NCBI GenBank assembly: GCA_019894765.1
Contig: JAGXNT010000041.1
Coordinates: 1 to 64,000 of the forward strand
Length of the DNA: 64,000 bases
DNA from: Candidatus Heimdallarchaeota archaeon
GTDB lineage: Archaea > Asgardarchaeota > Heimdallarchaeia > JABLTI01
Reading direction: 5' to 3'
Of this stretch, positions 26,360-35,841 are shown piece by piece. A program made the translations under genes and the position numbers. How positions within the stretch are numbered: the first letter of the stretch is position 1; every line of letters starts with the position of its first letter. The notes beneath the pieces were generated by a model. It was not told where the DNA came from and searched no databases. It was given only the letters and a program-made list of their open reading frames with translations.

Positions 26360-27601
26360 CTAAGTTGCTCTTAGAACCTCCATTGGTTTAATTCTTGCAG
26401 CTCTAATACCTGGGATTAAACCGCCTGCAAGTCCAAGACCTAAACCATAAGCAAGAACTTGGAGAGTAATCTGCCATGTTACTGTAACAAACACTTGACC
26501 AGCAGCTAATTGTACAAAGAAGATCAATCCACCACCAAGAGCAAATCCTACTAGTGCTCCAATTAATCCGATTGTAATTGATTCTAATATGATATCAAAG
26601 AAAATTGATCTGTTTTTCCATCCTGTGGCTTTCATAATAGCAAATTCTTTCATTCTTTCATTAACTCCCATTAATTGAGCAACAACTATTGCCATACCAC
26701 CAGCTACGATTACAATAACAGTAAGGATAGTTTGGAATGTCTGAAAATTCGTCATAAGTTCGCCCATACTCTCAATTTCTGCTCCTTGACCTGTTACTGA
26801 TAATTTTGGTTCTAATTCTTCAAGCTCAGCAATATATCCTGCTGTTTCATCAAGACTTTCACTATCAAATCGAATCTTAGCTTTGTTATAACCTGTTTGT
26901 TCAAAAGGAAGAGTAAGGGTGTTGATTAGTAAACTAGTATTGACAGACATTAGAAAACTTGGTTCAAGAATTCGTGTAAACTCTTCTCCAGCATCAAAAA
27001 CTCCAACAATTGTAATAGGAATTGTGTAAGTATAATTAATATTCAAATCAACTGATTCGCCTAAAGTGAAAACTGCGGAACCTCCTTCAAGAATGTAATC
27101 GGCAATGATTACTTCATAATCATTCTCAAAAAGACGACCATCAACAATCTTAGTAGTTGGACCTTCAAATGTAGCATCATCTTCTGGATTTACTCCTCTG
27201 GCACCAAGTGCTATTGCACCCATATCTGGCCCCGGAGGCATTGGTACTCCAAGATCTATAGTAACATTATCTGCAAATTGTATGAAATTGTTCACAACAA
27301 CTTCAGGGCTTAAAGCGATGATTTTATCACTAGAATCGATTGTTCGTATAATATCTGAGATGTTCATGGGTAATTGAGATAATGTTAATTGTGTGTTATA
27401 CTCTTGAACTTCTACATCACCAACTGTTTGAGCTAATACATCACCTAATAAAGTATCAAAACCTGCTGAGGCTGATGAAAGAGCAACCATTAAAGCAATA
27501 CCTATAGCAATTCCTGTAATAGAAAGTGCTGCAACGAGTTTCTTTCTGAAAGCATTCTTCAGTGCGAATCGTATTGTTTGAAATACCAATTTTATTATCA
27601 C
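26360..27601 (-). CDS. ABC transporter permease, MacB/FtsX family
   Basis: The 413-aa permease has one N-terminal TM helix, a large extracytoplasmic periplasmic-core-like domain (about residues 45-280), and three C-terminal helices, as in FtsX/MacB permeases. The conserved C-terminal end 'PGIRAARIKPMEVLRAT' matches the FtsX family motif (AA-x-x-P-x-x-x-LR). 'ERMKEFAIMKATGWKNRSI' is the typical coupling helix. It forms a transporter with the ATPase gene 12 bp downstream. Its divergent neighbour is a TetR regulator that probably represses the pair. Confidence 0.9.
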   Translation of the reverse strand: MIIKLVFQTIRFALKNAFRKKLVAALSITGIAIGIALMVALSSASAGFDTLLGDVLAQTVGDVEVQEYNTQLTLSQLPMNISDIIRTIDSSDKIIALSPEVVVNNFIQFADNVTIDLGVPMPPGPDMGAIALGARGVNPEDDATFEGPTTKIVDGRLFENDYEVIIADYILEGGSAVFTLGESVDLNINYTYTIPITIVGVFDAGEEFTRILEPSFLMSVNTSLLINTLTLPFEQTGYNKAKIRFDSESLDETAGYIAELEELEPKLSVTGQGAEIESMGELMTNFQTFQTILTVIVIVAGGMAIVVAQLMGVNERMKEFAIMKATGWKNRSIFFDIILESITIGLIGALVGFALGGGLIFFVQLAAGQVFVTVTWQITLQVLAYGLGLGLAGGLIPGIRAARIKPMEVLRAT

Positions 27602-27627
27602 CGTGTTGTTTTTTCAATAATTATTTC

Positions 27628-27669
27628 TGTTTATAATTGAACTATATTTTGTTGAGATAAGTATAAACA
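27628..27669. promoter_or_regulatory. Candidate TetR operator half-sites in the divergent promoter region
   Basis: TGTTTATA (27628-27635) and TATAAACA (27662-27669) are perfect inverted half-sites, and a third TATAAAC is found at about 27684. They lie between the exporter operon and the TetR gene, where an autoregulatory operator would be expected. Confidence 0.4.
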
Positions 27670-27679
27670 AAACGCAATC

Positions 27680-27688
27680 TTTATATAA
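27680..27688 (+). promoter_or_regulatory. TATA box of the TetR gene
   Basis: TTTATATAA is centred about 36 nt before the ATG at 27720, giving a predicted transcript start only about 8-10 nt before the codon, i.e. nearly leaderless. Confidence 0.5.
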
Positions 27689-27719
27689 ACCTTTGCAAAC
27701 ATAATAAAATTGAGTAAGA

Positions 27720-28412
27720 ATGTCTAAAGAAACAACCAAGCTAAAGAAGGATCAAAGAAAAGAGTCAATTTTAGATACAGCTCTAAAGGTCATGTCTGAA
27801 AAAGGGATAGAAGCAACGACTATGAGGGAAATAGCAAAAGTTGAAGGCATTTCTGAAACACTATTATATCGTTATTTCAAAAACAAACAAGAAATATTCT
27901 TTGCTCTAATACAATCAAGAGCTGAAAGAACATTTCAAGGATTAGAAGAATTAGCAGAAACAATCAAAAGTATGATTCCTGATCCTACAGTATCGTTGCC
28001 AATTATTTGGAAGCTTGGGAAAGGCAAAATGTTAGAAAACAAGGATATAATTTCCTTATTGATTAAAGAACGAGAAAAAATGAAGGGACAATTCAATGGT
28101 GTGAAACCGTTTGCTGAAAAACCAATGGATAGATCCTTTGCTTTCAAGTTATTTAAGAGATTTCAAAAGCTACAATTCGATACCATATTTACTGATTATT
28201 TTACACGTTGCCTAAATGAAGGTAATCTAAGAAAAGACATCGAACCAAAAGATGCTGCAAGAATGTTTATTGGTTTAATGATTCCACCAACTCTCCCCCC
28301 ATTTTTTAGCCATAAAAATCCGATGAACGGATTTGATGAGGATGCTCTCGATGAATTTATTCAAGCTCAAATCAAGATTTTCCTACAAGGGATTTTACCG
28401 GTTAAAAAATAA
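27720..28412 (+). CDS. TetR/AcrR family transcriptional regulator
   Basis: The N-terminal 60 residues form a TetR helix-turn-helix: 'ILDTALKVMSEKGIEATTM' for helix 1, then 'EIAKVEGISETLLYRYFKNK' covering the recognition helix (Y-R-Y-F is diagnostic). The rest (about 170 residues) is a helical ligand-binding domain of the usual length. It is transcribed away from the MacB/LolD-type exporter, and inverted half-sites lie between them, so it most likely represses that exporter and itself until an inducer binds. The inducer is unknown. Confidence 0.88.
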   Translation: MSKETTKLKKDQRKESILDTALKVMSEKGIEATTMREIAKVEGISETLLYRYFKNKQEIFFALIQSRAERTFQGLEELAETIKSMIPDPTVSLPIIWKLGKGKMLENKDIISLLIKEREKMKGQFNGVKPFAEKPMDRSFAFKLFKRFQKLQFDTIFTDYFTRCLNEGNLRKDIEPKDAARMFIGLMIPPTLPPFFSHKNPMNGFDEDALDEFIQAQIKIFLQGILPVKK

Positions 28413-28420
28413 GCTGTATT

Positions 28421-28446
28421 TTCTTTAGGAATTTTCCTATAAAGAA
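28421..28446 (+). terminator. Stem-loop after the TetR gene
   Basis: TTCTTTAGG pairs with CC-TA-TAAAGAA (9 bp with a two-base bulge) around loop AATTTT, nine bases after the stop. No strong T tract follows, so terminator function is tentative. Confidence 0.4.
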
Positions 28447-28523
28447 TGGTTTAATAATTAGATATTGAATTAAGTTGTTTGTGTACGTTGAGAAGCGTAA
28501 ATATGGATAGGAAGGAATGAGTT

Positions 28524-29234
28524 TTGAGCGAAGAAACAAAGCAACTACTTCTCAGGTTAAAGAAAGAGAAGAAAGTCAATAAGCAAATAGAAATAATTCA
28601 GAAATTGAAAGAACACAATCAAGAAGAAATGGTAAATCGTGTCTTGATAGTTCATCTGGAACGAAAAGATCATGATGCTTTGAGAATGGAAATTCTAAAT
28701 GCTATTAATTGTAATGATGATGCCATAGTAAAACCTCTTGCTCAAATTTTAAATGATAAATATGAACCACTTTCCGTAAAAGAAAAAGTAGTTCAGTTAT
28801 TAGGAGAGAATAGAGGGAAGAAAGCACTGGGAGTTTTATTGTCTGCTGTGAAGAAATTCAAGGATGCTAAATTGGTAGACAACATTTCTTATGCTCTTAC
28901 ATTTTTTGAAGATGAACGAGTCATAAAACCACTTATTAAAGCCTTGCGACATGATGAATTGCGATTACAAGCTTTAACAGGTTTAGCAAGAAATGAGACT
29001 TTACTTTTAGGTTCAATGGAATTAATAAAAGAACTATCCCTGTTAGAAATCACAAAAAGCTTTGAAAAACTTCACTATGAACAAATCATGAATACAATTT
29101 TTGATGAATTTGGATACAAAGACAAAGATGAGCTAATTGCTGCTGTCAAAAACAAATCCATTAAAAACAAGATCAATGATTATAGGAAGAATCAGGCAGA
29201 TATTAAAAAAACCTTGAAGAAAGTGAGTAGATAA
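28524..29234 (+). CDS. HEAT-repeat protein
   Basis: The 236-aa protein consists of paired helices in HEAT/armadillo style: 'AIVKPLAQILNDKYEPLSVKE' is one unit, then 'KVVQLLGENRGKKALGVLLSAV', 'ISYALTFFEDERVIKPLIKAL' and 'LQALTGLARNE'. These units resemble the PBS-lyase-type HEAT repeats of a second gene at 45471-46079. A basic C-terminal tail follows (KSIKNKINDYRKNQADIKK). It is cytoplasmic and likely a protein-binding scaffold. The TTG start at 28524 follows GGAAGG by about 9 nt. Function is unknown. Confidence 0.72.
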   Translation: MSEETKQLLLRLKKEKKVNKQIEIIQKLKEHNQEEMVNRVLIVHLERKDHDALRMEILNAINCNDDAIVKPLAQILNDKYEPLSVKEKVVQLLGENRGKKALGVLLSAVKKFKDAKLVDNISYALTFFEDERVIKPLIKALRHDELRLQALTGLARNETLLLGSMELIKELSLLEITKSFEKLHYEQIMNTIFDEFGYKDKDELIAAVKNKSIKNKINDYRKNQADIKKTLKKVSR

Positions 29235-29288
29235 ACCCTCACTATTTTTTTCTTTTTTATTTTTGCAGTAATCACTATTTTTAAATAC

Positions 29289-29318
29289 TTAAACGTTCAA
29301 ATAATATTTAACGTTTAA
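29289..29318. repeat. Inverted repeat in the 288-bp gap between convergent genes
   Basis: TTAAACGTT (29289-29297) and AACGTTTAA (29310-29318) form a perfect 9-bp inverted repeat with a 12-nt spacer, just after a TATA-like TTTTTAAATA. It lies between convergent genes, where no promoter is needed for either, so it could serve an unannotated RNA. Confidence 0.4.
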
Positions 29319-29446
29319 ATGATATGAACGACTGTGGTTAATAATTCATGTTTACCTCTTCCACAACAGTTAGGTAGTCAAAAATTTTGACCAGAACAGC
29401 AGAATCAGTCCTTTATTCGTTTAACTTTGTTCAAATCCCAGTAATT

Positions 29447-29478
29447 GCCAATCCAATATGCCCCAATATTGGGTTGGC
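29447..29478. terminator. 13-bp hairpin between convergent HEAT and VOC genes
   Basis: GCCAATCCAATAT (29447-29459) pairs with ATATTGGGTTGGC (29466-29478), 13 bp with one T-G wobble and loop GCCCCA. It is the longest continuous stem in the window. T-rich DNA follows on the plus strand. It may terminate either gene or form part of a small RNA. Confidence 0.5.
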
Positions 29479-29522
29479 TATTTACCCTCTTATTCTGGTT
29501 TTCTCACTGATCAATAATGATT

Positions 29523-30077
29523 TTAGAGCTTTTCAGTTGATAACATAAGATCCGAAATGTTTGATGGGGTAAAGAATCCGTCGAAATCCCCAAATCTCTG
29601 AATATACTCAATGATGTGGTTTGACGTTTCAGTTGGATGCGTAAAGATTTGTTTTATTCCATCTTCTTCGCTTCCAAAGTATGTTTCAGAAGTAAATTTA
29701 ATTCCACGTGATTTCTGTATCTCAATTACTTTCTCAATGTTGGTTACTTCATAAGCTAGATGGTGAACTCTAGTACCGTATTTTTGACAATATTTCTCCA
29801 CTACGGAATCATCAGATAGGCCTTCGCTTATGACAATAACTGGAAAAGTTTCATGGAGTTTTAGCGCTACTGTGGTAGCATTTGAGGATTTTACTTTAAA
29901 GGTCTTGTAATGGCGAACAGGAAGATAGTTTGTTAATTCAGTCATTAATTTCTCTCGTTCCCCTCTCTTAACTCTATAAGCAATATGGTCTAATTTGACT
30001 ATGTATTGATCAATTCCTGAATCCATTCGATTCTTTTCTACTTTTTTAAATTCTTCAAGCAAGTTATTTTTCTCCAA
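29523..30077 (-). CDS. VOC-superfamily protein (4-hydroxyphenylpyruvate dioxygenase-like)
   Basis: The 184-aa protein is a vicinal-oxygen-chelate fold. Likely metal ligands are His31 (LDHIAYRV), His105 or His106 (VHHLAYEV) and Glu157 (NHIIEYIQR), matching the His-His-Glu iron triad of HPPD-like dioxygenases. It is only one half of an HPPD length, and the N-terminal domain is missing, so a lactoylglutathione-lyase, epimerase or dioxygenase role is open. 'SRGIKFTSETYF' resembles the HPPD C-terminal segment. It is a single gene. No substrate is inferable. Confidence 0.75.
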   Translation of the reverse strand: MEKNNLLEEFKKVEKNRMDSGIDQYIVKLDHIAYRVKRGEREKLMTELTNYLPVRHYKTFKVKSSNATTVALKLHETFPVIVISEGLSDDSVVEKYCQKYGTRVHHLAYEVTNIEKVIEIQKSRGIKFTSETYFGSEEDGIKQIFTHPTETSNHIIEYIQRFGDFDGFFTPSNISDLMLSTEKL

Positions 30078-30239
30078 GTATTGTAGCTAATTAACTAAGA
30101 ATTCTTTGCTTTCAATTTAAATCAATCGTTAAAAAAACTAAAGTGGAGAGATTAACTTCTTTTACAATTTAAAATGAAATAGCAATACTCAAAAATCAAG
30201 TTAATCTAATCATTTCAGAAAACTAAGGAGAAATATGAT

Positions 30240-31496
30240 TTGGAAATAACAAAAGAAATACAAGCTTTTCTTTTAGAGGAAGGAAAGAATCGTTTTCTAA
30301 AATACGTCAAAATTGATACAACTTCAGACGAAGGAACAGGAACTTTTCCTTCAACTGAAAAACAGTTTGATCTAGGAAAAATATTAGTTAACGAGTTAAA
30401 AGAATTAGGATTTGAAAATGTAACACTAGATGAATTTTGTTTTGTTTATGGTGATCTTCCAGCAAGTAAAGGTTATGATAAAGCTCAACCAATTGGATTA
30501 CTAGCTCATATGGATACATCCCCCGCTGAAAGCGGTGCAAATATTGAACCTATTATTCATGAAAAATATGACGGAAAACCAATAATATATACGAAAAACC
30601 CTGATATCACATTAACTATGCAAGACTCTCCATTACTCGAGAAATTTAAGGGAATGGACATCATTACTTCTTCTGGTGATACATTGCTTGGAGCAGATGA
30701 TAAAGCTGGTATTGCAGGAATAATGGCAGCTGCTGCTGCATGGTACAAGTATCCGGAATTAAAACATGGTCCCCTTACAGTGTGCTTTACACCTGATGAG
30801 GAAATTGGTCATGGAACCACTAAAATTAATATGGATAGATTACCCAAGTTCTGTTATACTTTTGATGGCGGAGAAATGGGAGAATTAGAGATTGAATGTT
30901 TTGATGCATGGAGTGCGACCATTACTTTTAATGGAATTAGCGTGCATCCTGGGTATGCGAAAAACCTCATGGTGAATGCAATAGAAATAGCCTCAAGATT
31001 TGTAGCACAAATTCCAGAAGCAGAAACCCCTCAACACAGAGAGAATAGAGAAGGATTCTATCATCTATACAAAATGGAGGGTGACTGTGTGAAAGCGAAA
31101 ACTGTTTTCATATTGAGGGATTTTAAAAAGGAAAACAACCAAAAAAGAATGAAGTATCTCGAGAAACTCAAAATTGCTTTTGTAGAGAGATATCCAGGTT
31201 TAAAGATCAATCTAGATTTTAAGCATTCATATGAGAACATGTTAGTCTATCTAGAAGAACACGCTGAAGTAATTCAGAAAGCTGCAGAAGCTATAAAGAT
31301 GGCGGACTTAGAACTTCATCAAACACTAATTCGAGGTGGGACAGATGGGGCAAGATTGAGTGCTCGAGGAATACCTACACCGAATCTTTTTGCTGGCGGG
31401 GTACTCTTTCATTCATTAAAGGAATATATTCCCATCCCTGCTTTGCAAAAATCTGCAGAAGTTATACTTTATCTCGCAAAAAATTGGATGGAATAA
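30240..31496 (+). CDS. pepT: Tripeptide aminopeptidase (peptidase T, M20B)
   Basis: The 418-aa enzyme carries the M20 metal set: His90 and Asp92 in AHMDTS, Asp153 in GADDKAG, the catalytic Glu187/Glu188 in TPDEEIG, Asp209 in FDGG, and a C-terminal His in GGVLFHSLKEY. The order and spacing match PepT, which removes the N-terminal residue of tripeptides with two zinc ions in the cytoplasm. The dimerisation domain lies between about 225 and 340. It starts at a TTG, with AGGAG 9 nt upstream; an overlapping ATG at 30235 is out of frame and stops immediately. It is monocistronic. Confidence 0.92.
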   Translation: MEITKEIQAFLLEEGKNRFLKYVKIDTTSDEGTGTFPSTEKQFDLGKILVNELKELGFENVTLDEFCFVYGDLPASKGYDKAQPIGLLAHMDTSPAESGANIEPIIHEKYDGKPIIYTKNPDITLTMQDSPLLEKFKGMDIITSSGDTLLGADDKAGIAGIMAAAAAWYKYPELKHGPLTVCFTPDEEIGHGTTKINMDRLPKFCYTFDGGEMGELEIECFDAWSATITFNGISVHPGYAKNLMVNAIEIASRFVAQIPEAETPQHRENREGFYHLYKMEGDCVKAKTVFILRDFKKENNQKRMKYLEKLKIAFVERYPGLKINLDFKHSYENMLVYLEEHAEVIQKAAEAIKMADLELHQTLIRGGTDGARLSARGIPTPNLFAGGVLFHSLKEYIPIPALQKSAEVILYLAKNWME

Positions 31497-31646
31497 TTTC
31501 CCCATTTTTTTGTGAGAATTCTTTCTCATTTCGCTGTTTTATCAATATTTTTAAATATCAACTCTGAGAGCTTATATACGATTATCTGAATTTAAACTGA
31601 TTACGGGGGAACCTAACAGAACAGGTAATTAATGGAGGTAATTAGA

Positions 31647-33986
31647 ATGAGAAAAAGAACTTTTGTTTTGACGATTTGTACTTTGATGTTTATTTTTATT
31701 GCACCAATGATGCATATCATAGTTGATGGGAAATTCGAGAAAAATAATTTCAATTTTGGATTTGTACCTAAGAAAGTAATAAATGATGATTCTATTTTAA
31801 CAGAAAAAATCGATACAACAAGAAAAGAAGAATATCTTGACCAAGAAAAGCAATTAACTTCGAATATGTTTATCGAAAACAAAGGTCAATTTGACCAAGA
31901 ATTAATGTTTTATACTAAAGTATCTGAGACTGGGATAGGTTTTGCTTCTTCAAAAATTATATTCTATCTTAAAGGAACAAAGTTTAGTATAAATTTTGTT
32001 GGAGCGAATTCAGTTAAACCAACAGGTAATCAGTTTCTAAAAAGCTACAGCAATTACTACACAAGTGATTTTGTTTTAAATAAAGTCAAACATTGCACGC
32101 AAGTATTTTATGAGAATCTTTATGATGGAATTCATTTAATTTACAAATTTACAGAAATGGGACTAAAATATGATTTTATCTTAGAACCATTTGCAGATGT
32201 TAGTCTAATACAAGTTGAGTATCTTGGTTTAGACTCAATTGAAGTCGAATCAAATAAATTGATTCTATCTAAAACAAATAATATCATTGTAGATGATCAA
32301 CTAGTCGCTTGGTATGAAGACACAAAAGAGGAATTATCTGTTAGTTTTTCAAAGTGTAAAATCGAAGAGTCTGGAAATTACAAACAATTAGTGAGTTTTG
32401 AAATTGAAGATTATTATGATTATTCAAGACAAATAATTATTGATCCTTTGATTTGTATCTACTCCACATTTTTTGGTGGCAGTTTTACAGAAAATCCTAT
32501 AGCCGGAGCAGATTTAGGAGAAAAGGATCTTATTGTTGATGAATTTGGAAATATATTAATCGTCGGAAGAACAAGTTCTTCAGATTTCCCAACTGCTAAT
32601 GCAACGCAAGGAACTAAGAGTGATGGGTACGATGTTATAGTTTCAAAACTAACTCCTGATGCACAATCACTTGTTTTTTCTTCATTTTTAGGAGGAACTT
32701 ATGATGAATGGGCAACAGATGTTGCTGTTGACTCAAATGGTAATGTAGCTATAGTTGGTCTAACAGAATCCGGTAATTTTCCAGTATTGAATGCTATTCA
32801 AGCTACCCATAATGGGGGTTCGGAAGAAGATCCTAATGACATATTTGTTGTGAAATTAAATAAATATGGAACTATGCTTTTCTCCACTTTTTGGGGTGGG
32901 AAATTAGATGATTGGGCATATGGAGTGGAATTCGACAGCTCTGGAAATATAGTCATTGCTGGAGGTTCCAGTTCTGCAGATTATTACACTGTAAATGCTC
33001 ATCAAGAAGATCATTCACCTGGCTCAAATGGTGATATCATAATAACAAAATTTGCTAGTGATGGTCAGTCAGTTCTTTTCTCTACTTTTCTAGGTGGTAG
33101 TGGTTTTGAATCAGCAAGAGCAGTTGAAATTGATAGCGCTAATAATATTCTGATTACAGGAGCAACACAAGGAACAACATTTCCAACATATAATGCATAT
33201 CAATCTAGTGTTGAAGGTACTACTGCATGTGTTGTTGCAAAGTTTAGTTCTAGTGGAGTTTTACAATTTGCAACAACACTTGACGGTATGGGAATTGAGA
33301 GTGGATATGGAATAACCTCTGATGATCAAAACAATGTTATTGTAGGTGGCAGTACTACTTCTGTTAATTTTCCAATTGCTAATGCTACTCAAACACCAAT
33401 AGGTGGTGGATTAGATGCTTTTATTACAAAATTTGCAGCTGATGGACAATCTCTTCTCTATTCTTCTTTTATTGGAGGAACTGGTGGAGACGAATGTAGA
33501 GATATAGAACTAGATAAAAATGGAAAATTCTTAGCTGTTGGTCATACAACTTCACTCGACTTTCCCATTAGACACGCTTACCAGTACTACTATTCAGGTA
33601 ATTATGATGTCTTTATAACCCTAATAGATCCAAACAGCACTCTAATATCTTCAAGTTATTTAGGTGGTAGTCATCAAGACCAAGCAATCGGAGCTGGAGT
33701 TGACCCGTCAAATAATATTGTTGTTGGCGGGTTTACACTTTCAAATAATTTTCCAATCTTGAATGCTTATCAATCATCTATCTCCGGTGTTAATGATTTG
33801 TTTATTAGTAAATTCGAATTGGATCTTACCTTGCCGGATATAACACCCCCTAATCCAACACCAACAACCCCACCAACAAACGAGGGAACTGGAATGACTT
33901 TTGCTGTTTTATTTGTTATTATATCACTTATTGGTGGGAGTATTGTAATAAATAGGAAAAGAAAATTGATGATTAATGAGGAATAG
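31647..33986 (+). CDS. SBBP-repeat surface protein with N-terminal DUF7948-like domain
   Basis: The 779-aa product has an N-terminal signal/anchor helix (TFVLTICTLMFIFIAPMMH), a beta-rich region (about 75-265) beginning FIENKGQFDQELMFY and typical of DUF7948, and then six or more SBBP blades. Each blade is about 50-55 residues with the core 'FLGGxxxDxxxDVAVDSxGN' and 'GxTxSxxFPxxNAxQ', forming a predicted beta-propeller. A Pro/Thr linker and a C-terminal TM helix with a basic tail anchor it in the membrane. It is likely a cell-surface adhesin or scaffold; no enzymatic site is seen. The ATG at 31647 follows GGAGGT by 7 nt and is preferred over the ATG at 31632. Confidence 0.88.
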   Translation: MRKRTFVLTICTLMFIFIAPMMHIIVDGKFEKNNFNFGFVPKKVINDDSILTEKIDTTRKEEYLDQEKQLTSNMFIENKGQFDQELMFYTKVSETGIGFASSKIIFYLKGTKFSINFVGANSVKPTGNQFLKSYSNYYTSDFVLNKVKHCTQVFYENLYDGIHLIYKFTEMGLKYDFILEPFADVSLIQVEYLGLDSIEVESNKLILSKTNNIIVDDQLVAWYEDTKEELSVSFSKCKIEESGNYKQLVSFEIEDYYDYSRQIIIDPLICIYSTFFGGSFTENPIAGADLGEKDLIVDEFGNILIVGRTSSSDFPTANATQGTKSDGYDVIVSKLTPDAQSLVFSSFLGGTYDEWATDVAVDSNGNVAIVGLTESGNFPVLNAIQATHNGGSEEDPNDIFVVKLNKYGTMLFSTFWGGKLDDWAYGVEFDSSGNIVIAGGSSSADYYTVNAHQEDHSPGSNGDIIITKFASDGQSVLFSTFLGGSGFESARAVEIDSANNILITGATQGTTFPTYNAYQSSVEGTTACVVAKFSSSGVLQFATTLDGMGIESGYGITSDDQNNVIVGGSTTSVNFPIANATQTPIGGGLDAFITKFAADGQSLLYSSFIGGTGGDECRDIELDKNGKFLAVGHTTSLDFPIRHAYQYYYSGNYDVFITLIDPNSTLISSSYLGGSHQDQAIGAGVDPSNNIVVGGFTLSNNFPILNAYQSSISGVNDLFISKFELDLTLPDITPPNPTPTTPPTNEGTGMTFAVLFVIISLIGGSIVINRKRKLMINEE

Positions 33987-34003
33987 ATTCGTCCTTAATC
34001 ATC
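33968..34003. terminator. Stop-codon-spanning hairpin at the end of the SBBP gene
   Basis: GATGATTAA (33968-33976) and TTAATCATC (33995-34003) form a perfect 9-bp stem. The TAG stop (33984-33986) lies in the 18-nt loop, and TATATTTTTTTCTC follows on the plus strand. Confidence 0.6.
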
Positions 34004-35578
34004 TCATCTTATATTTTTTTCTCTTACGAATTCAGCTGATTTCAAGTATTCATTGATATCTTCCTTTTCAACACCATCAATTGAAATTTTCACATGATTT
34101 TTGGAAAGCTGTAATTCATAGGTTTTTTTGTCTTTTTTGAGTTGACCAATGCATCGAAACCTAATGCTAATGTTGCTTGTTAAGTTTGGTATATCTAATA
34201 CGCTGATGAATCGTCGACATTTGTCTTTAAACGCTCTGGATGGATCAAGATCATCAATTTCATTATCATCAAATATGAAATCTATACAAAGGCACTCATT
34301 TTCCATATTCACTTCACATTTGCAGAATTGATTTACGAAAGTTCGATATTGGTTTGCTCGAGAGATTCTTGAGAACTCCTCAATTTCATCTATGAGAATA
34401 AGTTGAGCAGAATAATTATCGAAATCCATAATTTGATAACCGGAACTTGTATGGTCTGCCATTGCTTTTAGAATCTTCATTTTACCGTAGATGGTAGCAA
34501 AATCTAATTCTTCCAATGGTAAATCATCAGGATTACTATAAGTAATTTTGATATTTGAAAATGAATTCAACGTTTTCATTAATAGATAAGAACTCATTAT
34601 TCCATGTCTATAGTCTTCAAAATCATTAGCATATCTCAGAACTTGAGACATTGATTTGTCTATTTTTCCTTTCCCGAAAAAGATTTTTCTAAGTAAATAT
34701 TTTTCTTTCTCACTAGTTCCCTCTAATGTATCTTTGAGTTCTTGGATTAATTGCGGATCAGGTTCAATTTCATTTTCTATCAAAGTAGAAATATGGCCAA
34801 TTTTATTATAAGGCGTGGCAATTAATTGTAGTTCTTCAAATTCAAGACCACTACTATCTACAGCCATACCAATTTCATCAGAAAGTAATTGTAAAAAGTT
34901 CTCTAAGAAAAACTGCTGGATATTCTCATACTCAAAAGCGAATTTACTAAATTCTGAAATCGCGAAATATGGAAGAAGTTTGCCAATTTCAGTATTAATC
35001 TTATCTATTTTCTTTAGTGGATAACCTAAATCGTGGGCCAGTGCTATGACACATCGAATTGAATCACTTAATTTAGTAATCCCAATTATATTATCTAATC
35101 GTTTAATGAAATTACCGAAGATGTTTGGGTGTTCTAAAGATACAAGAACCTTTCTGAATTTTGATGTATTCTTAATTGTTCTTTCCTTATTAACAAATAA
35201 GTTTGAGAATTGTGGATTATGAAAAATGTATTCTCCTAAGAAATAAACCCATAAACAATGTAAAGTATGATCTCTATAAAATGCTTCAGAAGCAAATATT
35301 AATTCTTCAAATTCCACAAATCGATTAAAATATAAGAACAGTTTGTCAAATCCTTGCTTATCAGGATCTATGAAAGTCATTGCAGCCTCAAATAATGCCT
35401 TCCAAAGATTCTTTGCTGTTTTTATTTTTACATGCATATCACTTTCTTTTTGTAAAATTCTGATATTCTTTATTACTATTGTTTTTAGCTCTTTCTGTTT
35501 TATAAGAAATTGAATACTATTTTCTTTAACTAAATTTAAGTAAAACTCCATGACAGTATCTTCAGTTATTATAGGCAT
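34004..35578 (-). CDS. HD-domain protein (putative metal-dependent phosphohydrolase)
   Basis: The 524-aa protein has an HD-like core: 'RDHTLHCLWVYFL' supplies a His, 'VIALAHDLGYPLKK' gives the diagnostic HD pair, and 'HGIMSSYLL' and 'ADHTS' give further His/Asp ligands at the expected distances. Family members cleave phosphates of nucleotides or cyclic nucleotides. The C-terminal 120 residues form a separate beta-rich part (LCIDFIFDDNEID, NISIRFRCIGQL) of unknown role. It is cytoplasmic, with no TM helices. The start has AGGGGG about 9 nt upstream. It converges on the SBBP gene. Substrate and fused-domain function are unknown. Confidence 0.72.
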   Translation of the reverse strand: MPIITEDTVMEFYLNLVKENSIQFLIKQKELKTIVIKNIRILQKESDMHVKIKTAKNLWKALFEAAMTFIDPDKQGFDKLFLYFNRFVEFEELIFASEAFYRDHTLHCLWVYFLGEYIFHNPQFSNLFVNKERTIKNTSKFRKVLVSLEHPNIFGNFIKRLDNIIGITKLSDSIRCVIALAHDLGYPLKKIDKINTEIGKLLPYFAISEFSKFAFEYENIQQFFLENFLQLLSDEIGMAVDSSGLEFEELQLIATPYNKIGHISTLIENEIEPDPQLIQELKDTLEGTSEKEKYLLRKIFFGKGKIDKSMSQVLRYANDFEDYRHGIMSSYLLMKTLNSFSNIKITYSNPDDLPLEELDFATIYGKMKILKAMADHTSSGYQIMDFDNYSAQLILIDEIEEFSRISRANQYRTFVNQFCKCEVNMENECLCIDFIFDDNEIDDLDPSRAFKDKCRRFISVLDIPNLTSNISIRFRCIGQLKKDKKTYELQLSKNHVKISIDGVEKEDINEYLKSAEFVREKNIR

Positions 35579-35841
35579 TTTTTTCCCCCTGTAATAGATA
35601 ACTGGTAAAGGATATCTCTCATTTATCTATAACTGTCTAATTTCATAAGTTAGTAATATATTTTGTCCAGAAATCTTCTTTATGTATATAAAATAATGAA
35701 AAATAAATTCAAGTTTCATAAATCGCAAATGTTCTTTCAAAACGTTTAATTATTACAACCACTATTCGTTTTAAAGGAAATACTCCGATTTAAATTAACA
35801 ACTATTTAACGGATTAAATTGCTTGGAGCGGGTAATTAAGC

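Noticed and set aside
29429..29441. GTTCAAATCCCAG resembling a tRNA T-arm
   Set aside because: The flanking bases do not form a 5-bp stem, and no acceptor, D or anticodon arm can be found within 90 bp.
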